A stretch of 22,201 bases of DNA from Scalindua sp964584595 (GCA_964584595.1 CAZPAM010000040.1:1-22201); one strand, 5' to 3'; positions 14,784 through 22,201 are shown, counted from the stretch's first letter. Made by a program: numbers and translations. Notes: a model not told the origin generated them from the letters alone.

Positions 14784-16589
14784 TCAACTCGTGGCTGAGC
14801 ACTGTGATTCTTTTAATTTGTCCTCTGATAATATTTCCTCCAGAACATGTGTAGCAACTTCAGCCGGCATGGGTCGACAGAAATAATAACCCTGCATAAC
14901 ATCACACTTATGCTCATGCAGAAAACTGACCTGCTCTTTTGTTTCTACACCCTCTGCTACTGACTGTAACCCCATGCTTTTGGCCAGAGAGATTATAACC
15001 TTAATAATTTCTTCATCATTACGATCTTTACCAATACCATGTACAAAAGGCATGTCGATCTTTATGATATCAATTGGCAAACGCTTTAGATAAGTCAAGG
15101 AAGAGTAGCCTGATCCAAAATCGTCTATGGCAACACGTGCACCCAACTTGTGTATTCTCTCAAGTATGTCAATAGTTTCTTGAGGATCAGTCATAATAGA
15201 GCTCTCAACTAATTCCAGCTCTAAAAAATGAGGGCCCAGCTCTGTTTCATATAGAACTCTTTTTATCGTACTCCAGAATGATTCCTGCTTCAACAGCCTG
15301 AGAGAGACATTTACGGCAAGTGTTGCATCCATTGACAAGTAGTTTCTTTTCTGCCACTCACGAAGTTGCCTGCATGCAGTATCTAATACCCATTCACTGA
15401 TTGAAGAAATTATACCTGTTTTTTCTGCCATAGGGATAAACTTATCCGGATTTATCATCCCTAATTTGCTGTGTTGCCAGCGAATCAAGGCTTCCACACC
15501 AATAACGTTGGCATTCATATCCACCTTGGGCTGATAGAAAAGAATAAACTCATTTTGGCTAAGAGCACGTCGAAGATCATTCTCAAGATGTATACGCTCC
15601 ATTGTCTGTTCATGCAATTCATGTGAAAAGAACTGATAGTTATTCCTTCCCATTTGCTTTGCAAGGTACATTGCAGTGTCGGCAGACTTGCAGATACTTT
15701 CAGGATCCTCACCCGCCTCCGGGCACATTGCAATCCCGATACTGGAACTTACAAAGACTTCATTGTTATCTAATTTATGAAATGGAGCAAGAGCTTCAAG
15801 TATACCTTGCGCAACATGTGCGGCATCGTCAGAATTGGAATCGTCAATAAGTATGGCAAATTCATCGCCCCCCATACGAGCTACAAGATCATTCTCACGC
15901 ACACGACCCTTTAACCGTTCAGCAACACTTTTAAGCAATAAATCACCCACATCGTGCCCCATAGTGTCATTGATGTCTTTAAAATGATCTAAATCCAAAA
16001 AGATCAAAGCAAATGTTTTGTGATAACGTCGTGTCTTAGCCAGAGCCCTTAACAGGCCTTCTCGTAAAAGTGTACGGTTAGCCAACCCGGTTACATTATC
16101 ATAACGTGCGAGTTGTACTAATTGTTCTTCTGCCTTCTTACGAACTTCTATCTCCTCTTTGAGCTGACTGAGAGCACGTTTATTACTTTCATTGACATCA
16201 ATAAAACTAGTCGCATCCTGTATTGCAAAAAAAGCATAATATTCTCCCTCCTCCTGTGCAGGAATGCGGGTAATAAAGGTGTTTTGAATACGAAATTTCC
16301 CGCCCGGCAGGGGTGACGGAATAAAATATTCATTAAGCTGGGACGAAAATACAATGGGTTGGCTGGAATGGAATACTTTTTTTATACTTTCTACATATTC
16401 ATCACTTTCAAGATGTGGAAAGTGAGTAGTCAGATCAGTTCCAACAATTTCATCCCTCGAAATACCAGACCAGGATTCCAGGCATTTGTTCCAAAAAATA
16501 ACTATATTATCATTCCTGAGAACAAATTGACCAATTGGTGAGTAATCAAGGATATCAAATTGAACAGCCGTCTTCTTTATATCATCCAT
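14784..16589 (-). CDS. PAS-GGDEF-EAL cyclic-di-GMP signalling protein
   Basis: A 601-residue cytoplasmic protein; no membrane segment is visible. A PAS sensor fills about residues 8-130, a coiled linker follows, then the GGDEF domain (about 160-325) with intact MGGDEF (Gly240-Phe244) and an RxxD inhibitory site (Arg231-Asp234). The EAL domain (about 335-585) has EAL at 366-368, the NVS strand (Asn427), DDFGSGYSSL (489-498), KID and AEGVET. Catalytic residues of both cyclase and phosphodiesterase appear present, so either direction is possible, probably set by the PAS input. No transmembrane or periplasmic sensor suggests a cytoplasmic signal (redox, ligand, light). It is monocistronic and convergent with the secreted-protein gene. 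Confidence 0.93.
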   Translation of the reverse strand: MDDIKKTAVQFDILDYSPIGQFVLRNDNIVIFWNKCLESWSGISRDEIVGTDLTTHFPHLESDEYVESIKKVFHSSQPIVFSSQLNEYFIPSPLPGGKFRIQNTFITRIPAQEEGEYYAFFAIQDATSFIDVNESNKRALSQLKEEIEVRKKAEEQLVQLARYDNVTGLANRTLLREGLLRALAKTRRYHKTFALIFLDLDHFKDINDTMGHDVGDLLLKSVAERLKGRVRENDLVARMGGDEFAILIDDSNSDDAAHVAQGILEALAPFHKLDNNEVFVSSSIGIAMCPEAGEDPESICKSADTAMYLAKQMGRNNYQFFSHELHEQTMERIHLENDLRRALSQNEFILFYQPKVDMNANVIGVEALIRWQHSKLGMINPDKFIPMAEKTGIISSISEWVLDTACRQLREWQKRNYLSMDATLAVNVSLRLLKQESFWSTIKRVLYETELGPHFLELELVESSIMTDPQETIDILERIHKLGARVAIDDFGSGYSSLTYLKRLPIDIIKIDMPFVHGIGKDRNDEEIIKVIISLAKSMGLQSVAEGVETKEQVSFLHEHKCDVMQGYYFCRPMPAEVATHVLEEILSEDKLKESQCSATS

Positions 16590-16943
16590 TGCTATTTCGA
16601 ATAAAGTTTGTCAACAGTTTATAAAATACCTTCAAAAGTGCTAAACTTAAAGATTTTAATCAATATATTGTAGAATACCAATTAATATGCTATTTATGTG
16701 CCAAAAATTAATTTAAGACATACAAACTAAACATTTTTCTGCGAATACCATATCTGACTATGTACCTATCACTTAGGTGATCATTTCTCAAATATTGCCA
16801 TGATTCTACCCTTTGTTTTTAGTACACAAAAGAGCCCGCTGTCTAATTATTAAACGAACCGGTGTGTTCTTTTTTATATCGTAAAGGATTACTGGTATAT
16901 ATACATATTAGCACAAGGGTTACACTTGTTTCCCAAACGGTGC
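16590..16943. other. AT-rich intergenic region without a recognisable gene
   Basis: No supported gene in 354 bp. Two overlapping, mutually exclusive small hairpins are possible at 16764-16781 (ACCTA/TAGGT and ATCAC/GTGAT). ACAAG/CTTGT at 16913-16929 could be a weak terminator for the glycosyltransferase gene on the minus strand. The region must also hold the promoter of the PAS-GGDEF-EAL gene, but I see no clear boxes. Confidence 0.4.
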
Positions 16944-18077
16944 CTAAGATTTAACGTTAAGTACTTTGCAAACAAACTCTGCTGCTTCTACTGCCCCATT
17001 TGTACCGTTTCGCTTTATCCGTAGCAGAGACAGAATTTCTGGAAGAAAAGACATCCAACCCCCCTCTTGAAATTGTGACTCAGAAATGACACAGCCGTTC
17101 ATTTGATTTTTTACAAACACCTCCAGTACATCTGATTCCTTAAAAGTAGAGCGCGGGATATAACCGTAGGGAACACCGGCATGATAGATCTCGGCAAGCG
17201 TGCTGTAACCCAGCTTCCCAACCACGGTGTCACAAGCATTGACAATATCCGGATGAAAAAAATCAGAGTGATGGGGCAATAGCACTAAATTATCAATAAC
17301 CTGCATGGATTGACTACCACCTGGAATTATAAAATATATATTATCCTGGTGTTTTAGTCGCGTTAAAGACTTGTACTCTTCCGGTACTCCACCCATCGTA
17401 ATCAGCACTACCTTAACTCCATCAGGAATACCCAGCCTCTGTCGTATTTGTTGTGGAGAGACCCTTATCTTTCGGCTGATCGGAGCTGTGGTAAGGACTG
17501 CATTCCGAGTTTGGCAAACCGGTTCTGCCTGAATGTGATAATCTACAGAATTAAATAGCTCCCTCAAGTACTCAATATGTTGATTTACGGAAGAATTAGC
17601 ACCCACATAACTTTCGTATACCCAGTCCCATGTAAAATTCTCAATTAATACAGAAGGAATCCGGGACATCTGTGCTACGGCAATCCCCATCGGTGATATA
17701 TCACAGATAATTAATCTACATTTTGTCCTGCTTACTTCTCTTGACAGACTTTCTATCTTGGATCTATCATAAGGCAGAAAATCACTTAACTTTCGAAAAG
17801 TCTCGGCCAGGTCTTCACGCAGAGGCGTCTCCTGAACCATGCCGATATCTGTCAGGAAGCTATGATACGTAAATGGCCCTGAAAGAGATTGCAGAAAGAA
17901 CCACTCAGGAATAGTTGTGAATATTTCAAATCTTATTGAGGGATTTATGCAATGCATGGCTTCCATAACAGCAGATGCCCGTGCGGCATGACCAAACCCA
18001 TGGGGTGAAACGAAATATCCTATACTATGGCCGGCAAGATCAGTTTTGGGATTTTTCAACTTGCTTGTCTTGTCCAT
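16944..18077 (-). CDS. GT-B glycosyltransferase-like protein (MurG/GT28-like)
   Basis: A 377-residue soluble protein with two Rossmann-like halves. The N-terminal half starts 'IGYFVSPHGFGHAARASAVMEAM' (about 19-41), the HGxGH-type loop seen in GT-B enzymes that handle nucleotide sugars and in the glycosyltransferase-like domain next to sugar kinases. The C-terminal half has 'VLITMGGVP' (about 224-232), 'FIIPGGSQ' and 'VVGKLGYSTLAEIYHAGVPYGYIPR', the donor-binding region pattern of GT28/GT1. A transferase of a sugar to a lipid or other acceptor at the inner membrane face is plausible. It is last in a three-gene operon, 11 bp after the zinc-ribbon gene. Donor and acceptor are unknown. Confidence 0.75.
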   Translation of the reverse strand: MDKTSKLKNPKTDLAGHSIGYFVSPHGFGHAARASAVMEAMHCINPSIRFEIFTTIPEWFFLQSLSGPFTYHSFLTDIGMVQETPLREDLAETFRKLSDFLPYDRSKIESLSREVSRTKCRLIICDISPMGIAVAQMSRIPSVLIENFTWDWVYESYVGANSSVNQHIEYLRELFNSVDYHIQAEPVCQTRNAVLTTAPISRKIRVSPQQIRQRLGIPDGVKVVLITMGGVPEEYKSLTRLKHQDNIYFIIPGGSQSMQVIDNLVLLPHHSDFFHPDIVNACDTVVGKLGYSTLAEIYHAGVPYGYIPRSTFKESDVLEVFVKNQMNGCVISESQFQEGGWMSFLPEILSLLRIKRNGTNGAVEAAEFVCKVLNVKS

Positions 18078-18088
18078 ACACTACAACT

Positions 18089-18334
18089 TTACATTACAAA
18101 GAACCATACAAAGGCCAGAATAGTCATGATTGCCACAACATACAAAAGGAATTTATTTTGAAATAGAGATTTTGAGGGACTATCCCTTGCCTCTTCAAAC
18201 GCAGGGAGGTCAAGGCCATCATACATCGTATCCTCAGACCAGCCGGTTTTTTCATCTGAACCACATTCAGGACATGACAATGCCTTTACCGGCACCTCTG
18301 CTCCACAATTTGGACAAACAAAATAATCAGACAT
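18089..18334 (-). CDS. Tail-anchored zinc-ribbon membrane protein
   Basis: An 81-residue protein. An N-terminal zinc ribbon (Cys7, Cys10, Cys21, Cys24; 'CPNCGAEVPVKALSCPECGS') is followed by an acidic middle and one C-terminal hydrophobic helix (about 61-81, 'LLYVVAIMTILAFVWFFVM'), so the ribbon faces the cytoplasm. Similar 'zinc ribbon plus one TM' proteins are common and of unknown role. Its start lies 6 bp after the hydrolase stop and its stop is 11 bp before the glycosyltransferase start, so the three are one transcript. It might tether the other two at the membrane; that is inference. Confidence 0.82.
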   Translation of the reverse strand: MSDYFVCPNCGAEVPVKALSCPECGSDEKTGWSEDTMYDGLDLPAFEEARDSPSKSLFQNKFLLYVVAIMTILAFVWFFVM

Positions 18335-18340
18335 TTTGAT

Positions 18341-19366
18341 TCAAACCGTTTCCTGAATAAATTTAATCATATCACCCACAACTCTCTTCATAATAAATAC
18401 AATGTTTACATGGGCACATGGGTACCACTTTATCTTCGGCCTGCCCAAAGCCTCCCACAATTCAACTGTAAATTTTGTTGGTATTACCTCATCGTAAATA
18501 CCATTCATCATTAACGTATTCTTTGTCTTATTATGTCTTGCAAGAACGGAAGGATTGATCATCTGAAAAATGTGATCTACCTGCTCACGTGTAATACCTG
18601 CCTTTATTATGTTCTTTTTTACTTCCTGTGTGGCTATTCCCTCCCATATAATGCCAGCACTATTGCCGCCTCCCGCAATAGACACTCCTGCATCAAACTT
18701 CTCAACTGCCATTGCCAGATGCACCATCATCCCACCAAGGCTTATGCCCATGATTGCAATCTTCTCTGTCTCTCTCTGCAGCCATGACTTTACCGCCCTT
18801 ACTTCTATAACGAGTTGCCGTGTACATTCAACAGTCCTGTATACGTCTCCGGTAAGAGCGTACTCTCCGCTTGATGCACCCTTAGGGGTCCTCTCTATGT
18901 GAAAGGGAAGCTTAAGGATAAAACAATCTATATTAATTTTTGCCAGTCTTAATGCAATCTTTTTCTCGCTATATAGAAATGACCTTCTCCATCCATGAAT
19001 GATAATCAATGAAATCTGACTCTTCTTAGTTTTATTCTTGTAGAAATATCCATGAGCAACGTTATTCGCTTCATGTACTGTCTGGACAGGACTTGGAAAT
19101 TTAACATCAAAAACCTCGACACCTCCTATTTCAGTTTTTTTAGTTTGAGAGAATTCAGGGATCTTATCAGGTTTTTTGTAAAACAATTCAGGATTTTCTA
19201 AATACTCTTCTCTGGTCAGAGAACTGAAGTCGTAAGTATGCGGTTTATGATCCGCCCTAATTCTATTAGGACATAACCGGAAATATGTCCTGTCAAATTC
19301 CTGAACCAGGTACTTATAAAGGCCTGATTTCACATTACCGTTGTTATTGCTTACCTGTTCCAACAT
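18341..19366 (-). CDS. Alpha/beta hydrolase (serine-hydrolase triad visible)
   Basis: About 341 residues. The ATG at 19366 is chosen; a TTG 12 bp upstream is the other in-frame start. The core has an oxyanion-type HGWRRS motif (about 124-129), the nucleophile elbow GISLGG (Ser209), 'NGIYDEVIP' (Asp292) and 'YPCAHVN' (His319), a complete Ser-Asp-His triad. The central 'ILKLPFHIERTPKGASSGEYAL' segment and GISLGG remind me of the ABHD18-like group, but I cannot confirm this. It is probably a cytoplasmic esterase, lipase or acyltransferase. First gene of the operon with the zinc-ribbon and glycosyltransferase genes. The ~115-residue N-terminal extension before the core strand is unusual and unassigned. 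Confidence 0.85.
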   Translation of the reverse strand: MLEQVSNNNGNVKSGLYKYLVQEFDRTYFRLCPNRIRADHKPHTYDFSSLTREEYLENPELFYKKPDKIPEFSQTKKTEIGGVEVFDVKFPSPVQTVHEANNVAHGYFYKNKTKKSQISLIIIHGWRRSFLYSEKKIALRLAKINIDCFILKLPFHIERTPKGASSGEYALTGDVYRTVECTRQLVIEVRAVKSWLQRETEKIAIMGISLGGMMVHLAMAVEKFDAGVSIAGGGNSAGIIWEGIATQEVKKNIIKAGITREQVDHIFQMINPSVLARHNKTKNTLMMNGIYDEVIPTKFTVELWEALGRPKIKWYPCAHVNIVFIMKRVVGDMIKFIQETV

Positions 19367-19538
19367 AAAAACCTGCAATATCTAATTCTTGTCATTTCAT
19401 ATCATAAAAAGCCGGTTTATGATACAGATCATTAATAAAACGATCATATTAAATTAAAACAAGAACAACTATCAGATTCAATCATAAAGATATAAATACT
19501 AGAAGTTTATAATTTATTCTTAAACAATAAATTCGTAC

Positions 19539-19567
19539 TTGACATAAAATTGGCTATTTGATAGATT
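19539..19567 (+). promoter_or_regulatory. Likely promoter for the coiled-coil membrane protein gene
   Basis: TTGACA (19539-19544), a 17-bp spacer and TAGATT (19562-19567). The predicted start is near 19574, giving a ~60-nt leader to the ATG at 19634. The -35 box is perfect, the -10 box matches at four of six positions. Confidence 0.5.
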
Positions 19568-19633
19568 AGCCTGAATTTTCGATAAATATCCAGTTATTAT
19601 TAAATGAAATTACGTTGAAAGGAGAAGTAAACA

Positions 19634-20200
19634 ATGGCCCAGGGAAATTCTAAGTTTTTTGCCATAACTACTGCTTTATTTGTTGTTTTAGCTATAATAT
19701 TTTTTACTCTATCTATAACATCAATTGGAAAGTTCACAGCTCAAAAGAAGAGAGTTCACCACATGGAGATGCAAATGTTGGCAGGCAAAAGTGAGGTAAT
19801 GAAGGTGCCTGAGATAATAGGAAAACTAAGAGTTGCTGACAAAGCGAATAAAGATTTAGAAAGTCAGGTCGCTGATCTTACTGAGTCAGGTGAAGAGATG
19901 ACATCAGAACTGAATGAACTTCAGAGAGAATTAACATCCGTAACAATAGCAAAGCTTGTCTTGGAAACAGATAAGGCCGGTTACACAAAGAATCTTATAG
20001 AGGCAAGACAGGCGGTAGAAGAGTTGAGAAGTCAGCTTGGTACAAATGATGGAGGTTCTAATATTGATGAGTTGGATGAGATCGAAGAGACACTGATTGA
20101 GTCCTCTCATGAAACTACACATGAGACTACACATGAAGAAGCTACACATGAACCTGAAGTGAGCAGCGAGAAGGTACCCTCAGGCAATGTCTGGGAGTAA
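19634..20200 (+). CDS. Membrane-anchored coiled-coil protein with Thr/His/Glu repeat tail
   Basis: A 188-residue protein of unknown family. One N-terminal hydrophobic segment (about 8-31, 'FFAITTALFVVLAIIFFTLSIT') is a probable anchor with the rest facing one side. Residues about 67-135 form a coiled coil with heptads ('LESQVADL', 'ELNELQRELTS', 'VEELRSQL'). The last ~40 residues are acidic and carry a short repeat, HETT-HETT-HEEAT-HEPE (from about residue 159), encoded by 12-bp DNA units. AAAGGAG lies 9 nt before the ATG. It is divergent from the hydrolase operon and single. The shape suggests a structural or tethering protein of the cell envelope or division machinery; the His/Glu tail could bind metal. 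Both are guesses. Confidence 0.8.
   Translation: MAQGNSKFFAITTALFVVLAIIFFTLSITSIGKFTAQKKRVHHMEMQMLAGKSEVMKVPEIIGKLRVADKANKDLESQVADLTESGEEMTSELNELQRELTSVTIAKLVLETDKAGYTKNLIEARQAVEELRSQLGTNDGGSNIDELDEIEETLIESSHETTHETTHEEATHEPEVSSEKVPSGNVWE
20108..20146 (+). repeat. 12-bp tandem repeat coding for the HETT tail
   Basis: Three units: CATGAAACTACA (20108-20119), CATGAGACTACA (20120-20131) and a 15-bp variant with an in-frame 3-bp insertion (20132-20146). A diverged partial unit begins at 20147. All units keep frame, typical of slippage-prone tandem expansion inside a coding region. Confidence 0.8.
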
Positions 20201-20210
20201 TACCAACTAA

Positions 20211-20240
20211 CGGCCTCTTCATGAACCAATGAAGGGGCCG
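20211..20240 (+). terminator. 12-bp hairpin after the coiled-coil gene
   Basis: Bases 20211-20222 pair with 20229-20240 around a 6-nt loop, with one G-U pair (CGGCCTCTTCAT with ATGAAGGGGCCG). It begins 10 bp after the stop codon. No T-run follows, so it may be a terminator only with help from a factor, or an mRNA 3' stabiliser. Confidence 0.6.
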
Positions 20241-20363
20241 CCAATGACCTTCTTCAGAATGTAATCCACTTTCCTGAAATACACAACCGAGCTTTATAAA
20301 GTTCGGGCAATTCCATAATGATTTCACCCTCCTGAACACTGTAAAAATATAGCACACTCCCAA

Positions 20364-20404
20364 AACAGCACTTCGTTAAAACACATCTATAACAGCATTT
20401 CGTT
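20364..20404. promoter_or_regulatory. Direct repeat overlapping the -35 box (candidate operator)
   Basis: AACAGCACTTCGTT (20364-20377) and AACAGCATTTCGTT (20391-20404) differ at one base and start 27 bp apart. The second copy overlaps the -35 box of the DUF362 promoter, so binding there could block or help polymerase. An imperfect inverted copy (CAACCGAAATGC, 20489-20500) lies in the leader. Confidence 0.4.
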
Positions 20405-20430
20405 GACACAAGGCCGGATTTTGTTATAAT
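20403..20430 (+). promoter_or_regulatory. Perfect-consensus sigma-70 promoter before DUF362 gene
   Basis: TTGACA (20403-20408) and TATAAT (20425-20430), both exact consensus, with a 16-bp spacer. The predicted start is near 20437, about 144 nt before the ATG at 20581. This is the strongest promoter-like sequence in the window. Confidence 0.65.
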
Positions 20431-20580
20431 ATTTTGGGTCTTTGGATATGTGCTCATTCACGTAAAAGCAGAGAGCCTAACAAATTAGCAACCGAAATGC
20501 GGGGACACCAGAAAGCTTTATAATTTTCTGCAATTTCACAAATATTAAGACACGTAACCACAAAAACAATACATAAAGCA

Positions 20581-21603
20581 ATGTCTATCAAAAGATCAAG
20601 GAGAGATTTTCTTAAAGAAGTAGCTACAATAGGCACCGGACTTTGCGCATCTTCTCTGCTCCTATCAAACAATAATGTTCTCAGAACTCTCCACGCAGGA
20701 GAGGGTATTTCACATAAATCCAGGGTAATACTGGCAAAAGATAAAAGATTCGTAAATATTAATGGAAAAGCAGATTCCATTTTAATCGGCCTGGCTATTG
20801 ATAGTGCATTAATGAAAATTACCAGTTCACGAAAACCGTTGGATGCATGGAAAAGCCTTTTTAACGAAGATGATATAGTAGGTATAAAGCTTAATTGCCT
20901 TGCAGGGAAGAGATTTTCACCTCATACCGAAATAGTTGACGCTGTTATAAACGGCATAAAGTCTGCCGGAGTAAAAGAGAGTAACATAATAATATTCGAA
21001 AGATTTAATAGAGAGTTAGAAGATGCCGGATTCAATATTCGAGAACACGGCAGTGGCTTCAAGTGCTTTGGTACAGATGCACTTCCTTCCGGAGGATACG
21101 ATTCACAACCACAGATTATCGGCAGTGTCGGAAGTTGTTTCAGCCAAATAGCCTCATCACTCTGTACAGCAATCGTAAATATACCTATCCTGAAAGACCA
21201 TGATCTTGCCGGAGTATCTATAGGGATGAAAAACTTCTACGGAATCATACACAATCCCAACAAGTATCACGATGGAAACTGCAACCCCTATGTTGCCGAC
21301 CTTAACAGTCATCCGTACATAAAGGACAAACTTAGATTAGTAATTTGCGACGCCCTGAAAGCCCAATACAATGGTGGACCAGCCTTTAAACCTCAATGGG
21401 CCTGGGATTTTAGAGGAATACTGATTAGCACGGATCCGGTTGCACTTGATCGTATCGGAGCGGACATTATCGAGAGAAAAAGAAGAGAGGTAAACATGCC
21501 ATCCCTTAAAGATGCAGGAAGAGAGCCAAAGTATATTAAAACTGCTGCGAATTTAGGACTGGGATTTGATGATCCCTCACTGATAGATTTTACTTCAATA
21601 TAG
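20581..21603 (+). CDS. Tat-exported DUF362 protein
   Basis: A 340-residue protein with an N-terminal twin-arginine signal: SRRDFLKEV (Arg7, Arg8) then 'ATIGTGLCASSLLLS'. It is thus probably folded in the cytoplasm, perhaps with a cofactor, before export. The mature part matches the DUF362 pattern: 'DDIVGIKLNCLAGKRFSPHTEIVDAVINGIKSAGV', 'NIPILKDHDLAGVSIGMKNFYGIIHNPNKYH' and 'GILISTDPVALDRIGADII'. Some DUF362 proteins carry ferredoxin CxxCxxC clusters; none is seen here. Function is unknown. No clear ribosome site is seen before the ATG, though the promoter and long leader are distinct. A strong terminator lies downstream, so it is probably monocistronic. Confidence 0.87.
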   Translation: MSIKRSRRDFLKEVATIGTGLCASSLLLSNNNVLRTLHAGEGISHKSRVILAKDKRFVNINGKADSILIGLAIDSALMKITSSRKPLDAWKSLFNEDDIVGIKLNCLAGKRFSPHTEIVDAVINGIKSAGVKESNIIIFERFNRELEDAGFNIREHGSGFKCFGTDALPSGGYDSQPQIIGSVGSCFSQIASSLCTAIVNIPILKDHDLAGVSIGMKNFYGIIHNPNKYHDGNCNPYVADLNSHPYIKDKLRLVICDALKAQYNGGPAFKPQWAWDFRGILISTDPVALDRIGADIIERKRREVNMPSLKDAGREPKYIKTAANLGLGFDDPSLIDFTSI

Positions 21604-21737
21604 AATAGTTGATAATAGAGTATCACTGATTTTCTAGCGTAAATGCATTCTGATAGAAACAGGGGGCAAACAATCCATAGACTCGCCTTGTTCAAACTGT
21701 TGAAGTAAGATATATTTCGTAAGACAAACATATGGTG

Positions 21738-21776
21738 GGGGGATTTAAGTGATTATTCTTTAAATCCCCCTTTTTT
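21738..21776 (+). terminator. Intrinsic terminator
   Basis: GGGGGATTTAA (21738-21748) pairs with TTAAATCCCCC (21760-21770) in an 11-bp stem around an 11-nt loop, followed directly by six T (21771-21776). A textbook intrinsic terminator, 135 bp after the DUF362 stop and 26 bp before the next gene. Confidence 0.9.
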
Positions 21777-21802
21777 ATACACAAAATTAAAAGGTGATGT
21801 AG

Positions 21803-22201
21803 ATGTTTAAGAACTTATTAGTTACCGGCGGATGCGGTTTTATCGGAGCAAACTTTATCCGCTATCTTCTGGAGGATTCTGATTTCTCAGGAAGGATAAT
21901 AAACATAGACAAGCTGACTTATGCCGGAAATCCCGAGAACCTGAGTGGAATTGAAAGTGCCTTTCCAGATAGATATCTGTTCGCTAAGATTGATATATGC
22001 AATAAGGATGAGGTTGCAAACATATTTGAAAATTACCAGATTGACAGCGTTTGTCATTTTGCGGCAGAATCTCACGTAGACAGGTCTATTGTTAAGCCTG
22101 ACACTTTTATTCAAACAAACATAGTAGGCACCTTTAACCTTTTAGAAGTTGCAAGAAATCATATGGACAACATCCAGCTATTCCATCATATAAGTACGGA
22201 T
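21803..22201 (+). CDS. rfbB: dTDP-glucose 4,6-dehydratase, 5' part (cut by window end)
   Basis: 133 codons are visible from ATG 21803 and run off the window; the full family length is ~340-360. It begins MFKNLLVTGGCGFIGANFIRYLL, the NAD-binding GGxGFIG of extended short-chain dehydrogenases. Then come 'INIDKLTYAGNPENL' (the typical DKLTYAGN of RmlB) and 'VCHFAAESHVDRSI'. The window ends in 'FHHISTD', at the start of the STDEVYG active-site region. RmlB makes dTDP-4-keto-6-deoxyglucose for rhamnose and other deoxysugars of surface polysaccharides. AAGGTGAT (21791-21798) precedes the start. The upstream terminator marks a new unit, perhaps a polysaccharide cluster continuing beyond the window. 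Confidence 0.92.
   Translation, partial: MFKNLLVTGGCGFIGANFIRYLLEDSDFSGRIINIDKLTYAGNPENLSGIESAFPDRYLFAKIDICNKDEVANIFENYQIDSVCHFAAESHVDRSIVKPDTFIQTNIVGTFNLLEVARNHMDNIQLFHHISTD

Larger units (their letters stand above)
20201..20580. other. Intergenic region with terminator, direct repeats, promoter and long leader
   Basis: 380 bp with no credible gene. It contains a 12-bp hairpin at the start (20211-20240), a near-identical direct repeat (20364-20377 and 20391-20404), a perfect-consensus promoter (20403-20430) and a ~144-nt leader before the DUF362 gene. Confidence 0.6.

Noticed and set aside
20437..20580. Possible riboswitch (c-di-GMP-type) in the DUF362 leader
   Set aside because: Some words looked suggestive, but I could not lay out the conserved core and stems, so it is noted only as an unassigned leader.
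20142..20780. Three overlapping minus-strand open frames upstream of and into the DUF362 gene
   Set aside because: They lack ribosome sites and domain-like composition, overlap each other and the real promoter and terminator, and read like translated noncoding or antisense sequence.
21393..21731. 112-codon minus-strand frame over the DUF362 3' end
   Set aside because: Antisense shadow of a recognised family with no start signals.
1..22201. CRISPR arrays, tRNA/rRNA genes or intact insertion sequences
   Set aside because: No regularly spaced direct repeats of CRISPR size, no cloverleaf-like sequences and no transposase frames were found on reading both strands.

Overview
The window looks like chromosomal DNA of a free-living Gram-negative bacterium with low-to-moderate GC. 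It encodes an outer-membrane porin, a Tat-type signal, cyclic-di-GMP signalling and dTDP-sugar synthesis. The protein styles (universal stress proteins, FmdB-type and multi-zinc-ribbon proteins, a LOG-family protein, ArsR with CxC) remind me of Planctomycetota of the anammox (Brocadiales/Scalindua) type. That is an impression from memory, not a result. I see no rRNA, tRNA, CRISPR array, prophage or intact transposon.

Layout. 1-3.6 kb (minus strand) is the accessory-looking part. A 719-residue SF1 helicase with a decayed NERD-like nuclease N-terminus is followed 5 bp later by a DUF2290-like protein, then by a 97-residue membrane-anchored protein. Degenerate intergenic repeats lie on both sides (27-188 and 3574-3645). 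This is the best candidate for an uncharacterised, possibly defensive, system.

3.7-8.4 kb (plus strand) is an arsenic/stress block: ArsR with a clear promoter and overlapping operator, an ACR3-type arsenite exporter, a phosphate-selective-type porin, a two-domain universal stress protein and a single-domain one. 8.7-11.6 kb (plus) holds a small HAD-like phosphatase, an ABC-F ATPase, an FmdB-type zinc ribbon and an unusual protein with three zinc ribbons and a Lys/Ala tail.

11.7-12.75 kb (minus) is a LOG-family protein, convergent with the zinc-ribbon gene across a 13-bp hairpin. 13.07-14.74 kb (plus) encodes a Glu/Leu/Phe/Val-type dehydrogenase and a secreted protein. 14.78-16.59 kb (minus) is a PAS-GGDEF-EAL protein with both active sites apparently intact.

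16.9-19.4 kb (minus) is a tight three-gene operon: alpha/beta hydrolase, tail-anchored zinc ribbon, GT-B glycosyltransferase-like protein. Divergent from it is a gene for a membrane-anchored coiled-coil protein with a Thr/His/Glu repeat tail. 20.6-21.6 kb (plus) is a Tat-exported DUF362 protein behind a perfect-consensus promoter and a ~144-nt leader. A strong intrinsic terminator then precedes the 5' part of rmlB (rfbB), cut by the window end.

All family assignments come from reading motifs and from memory; no database search was run.
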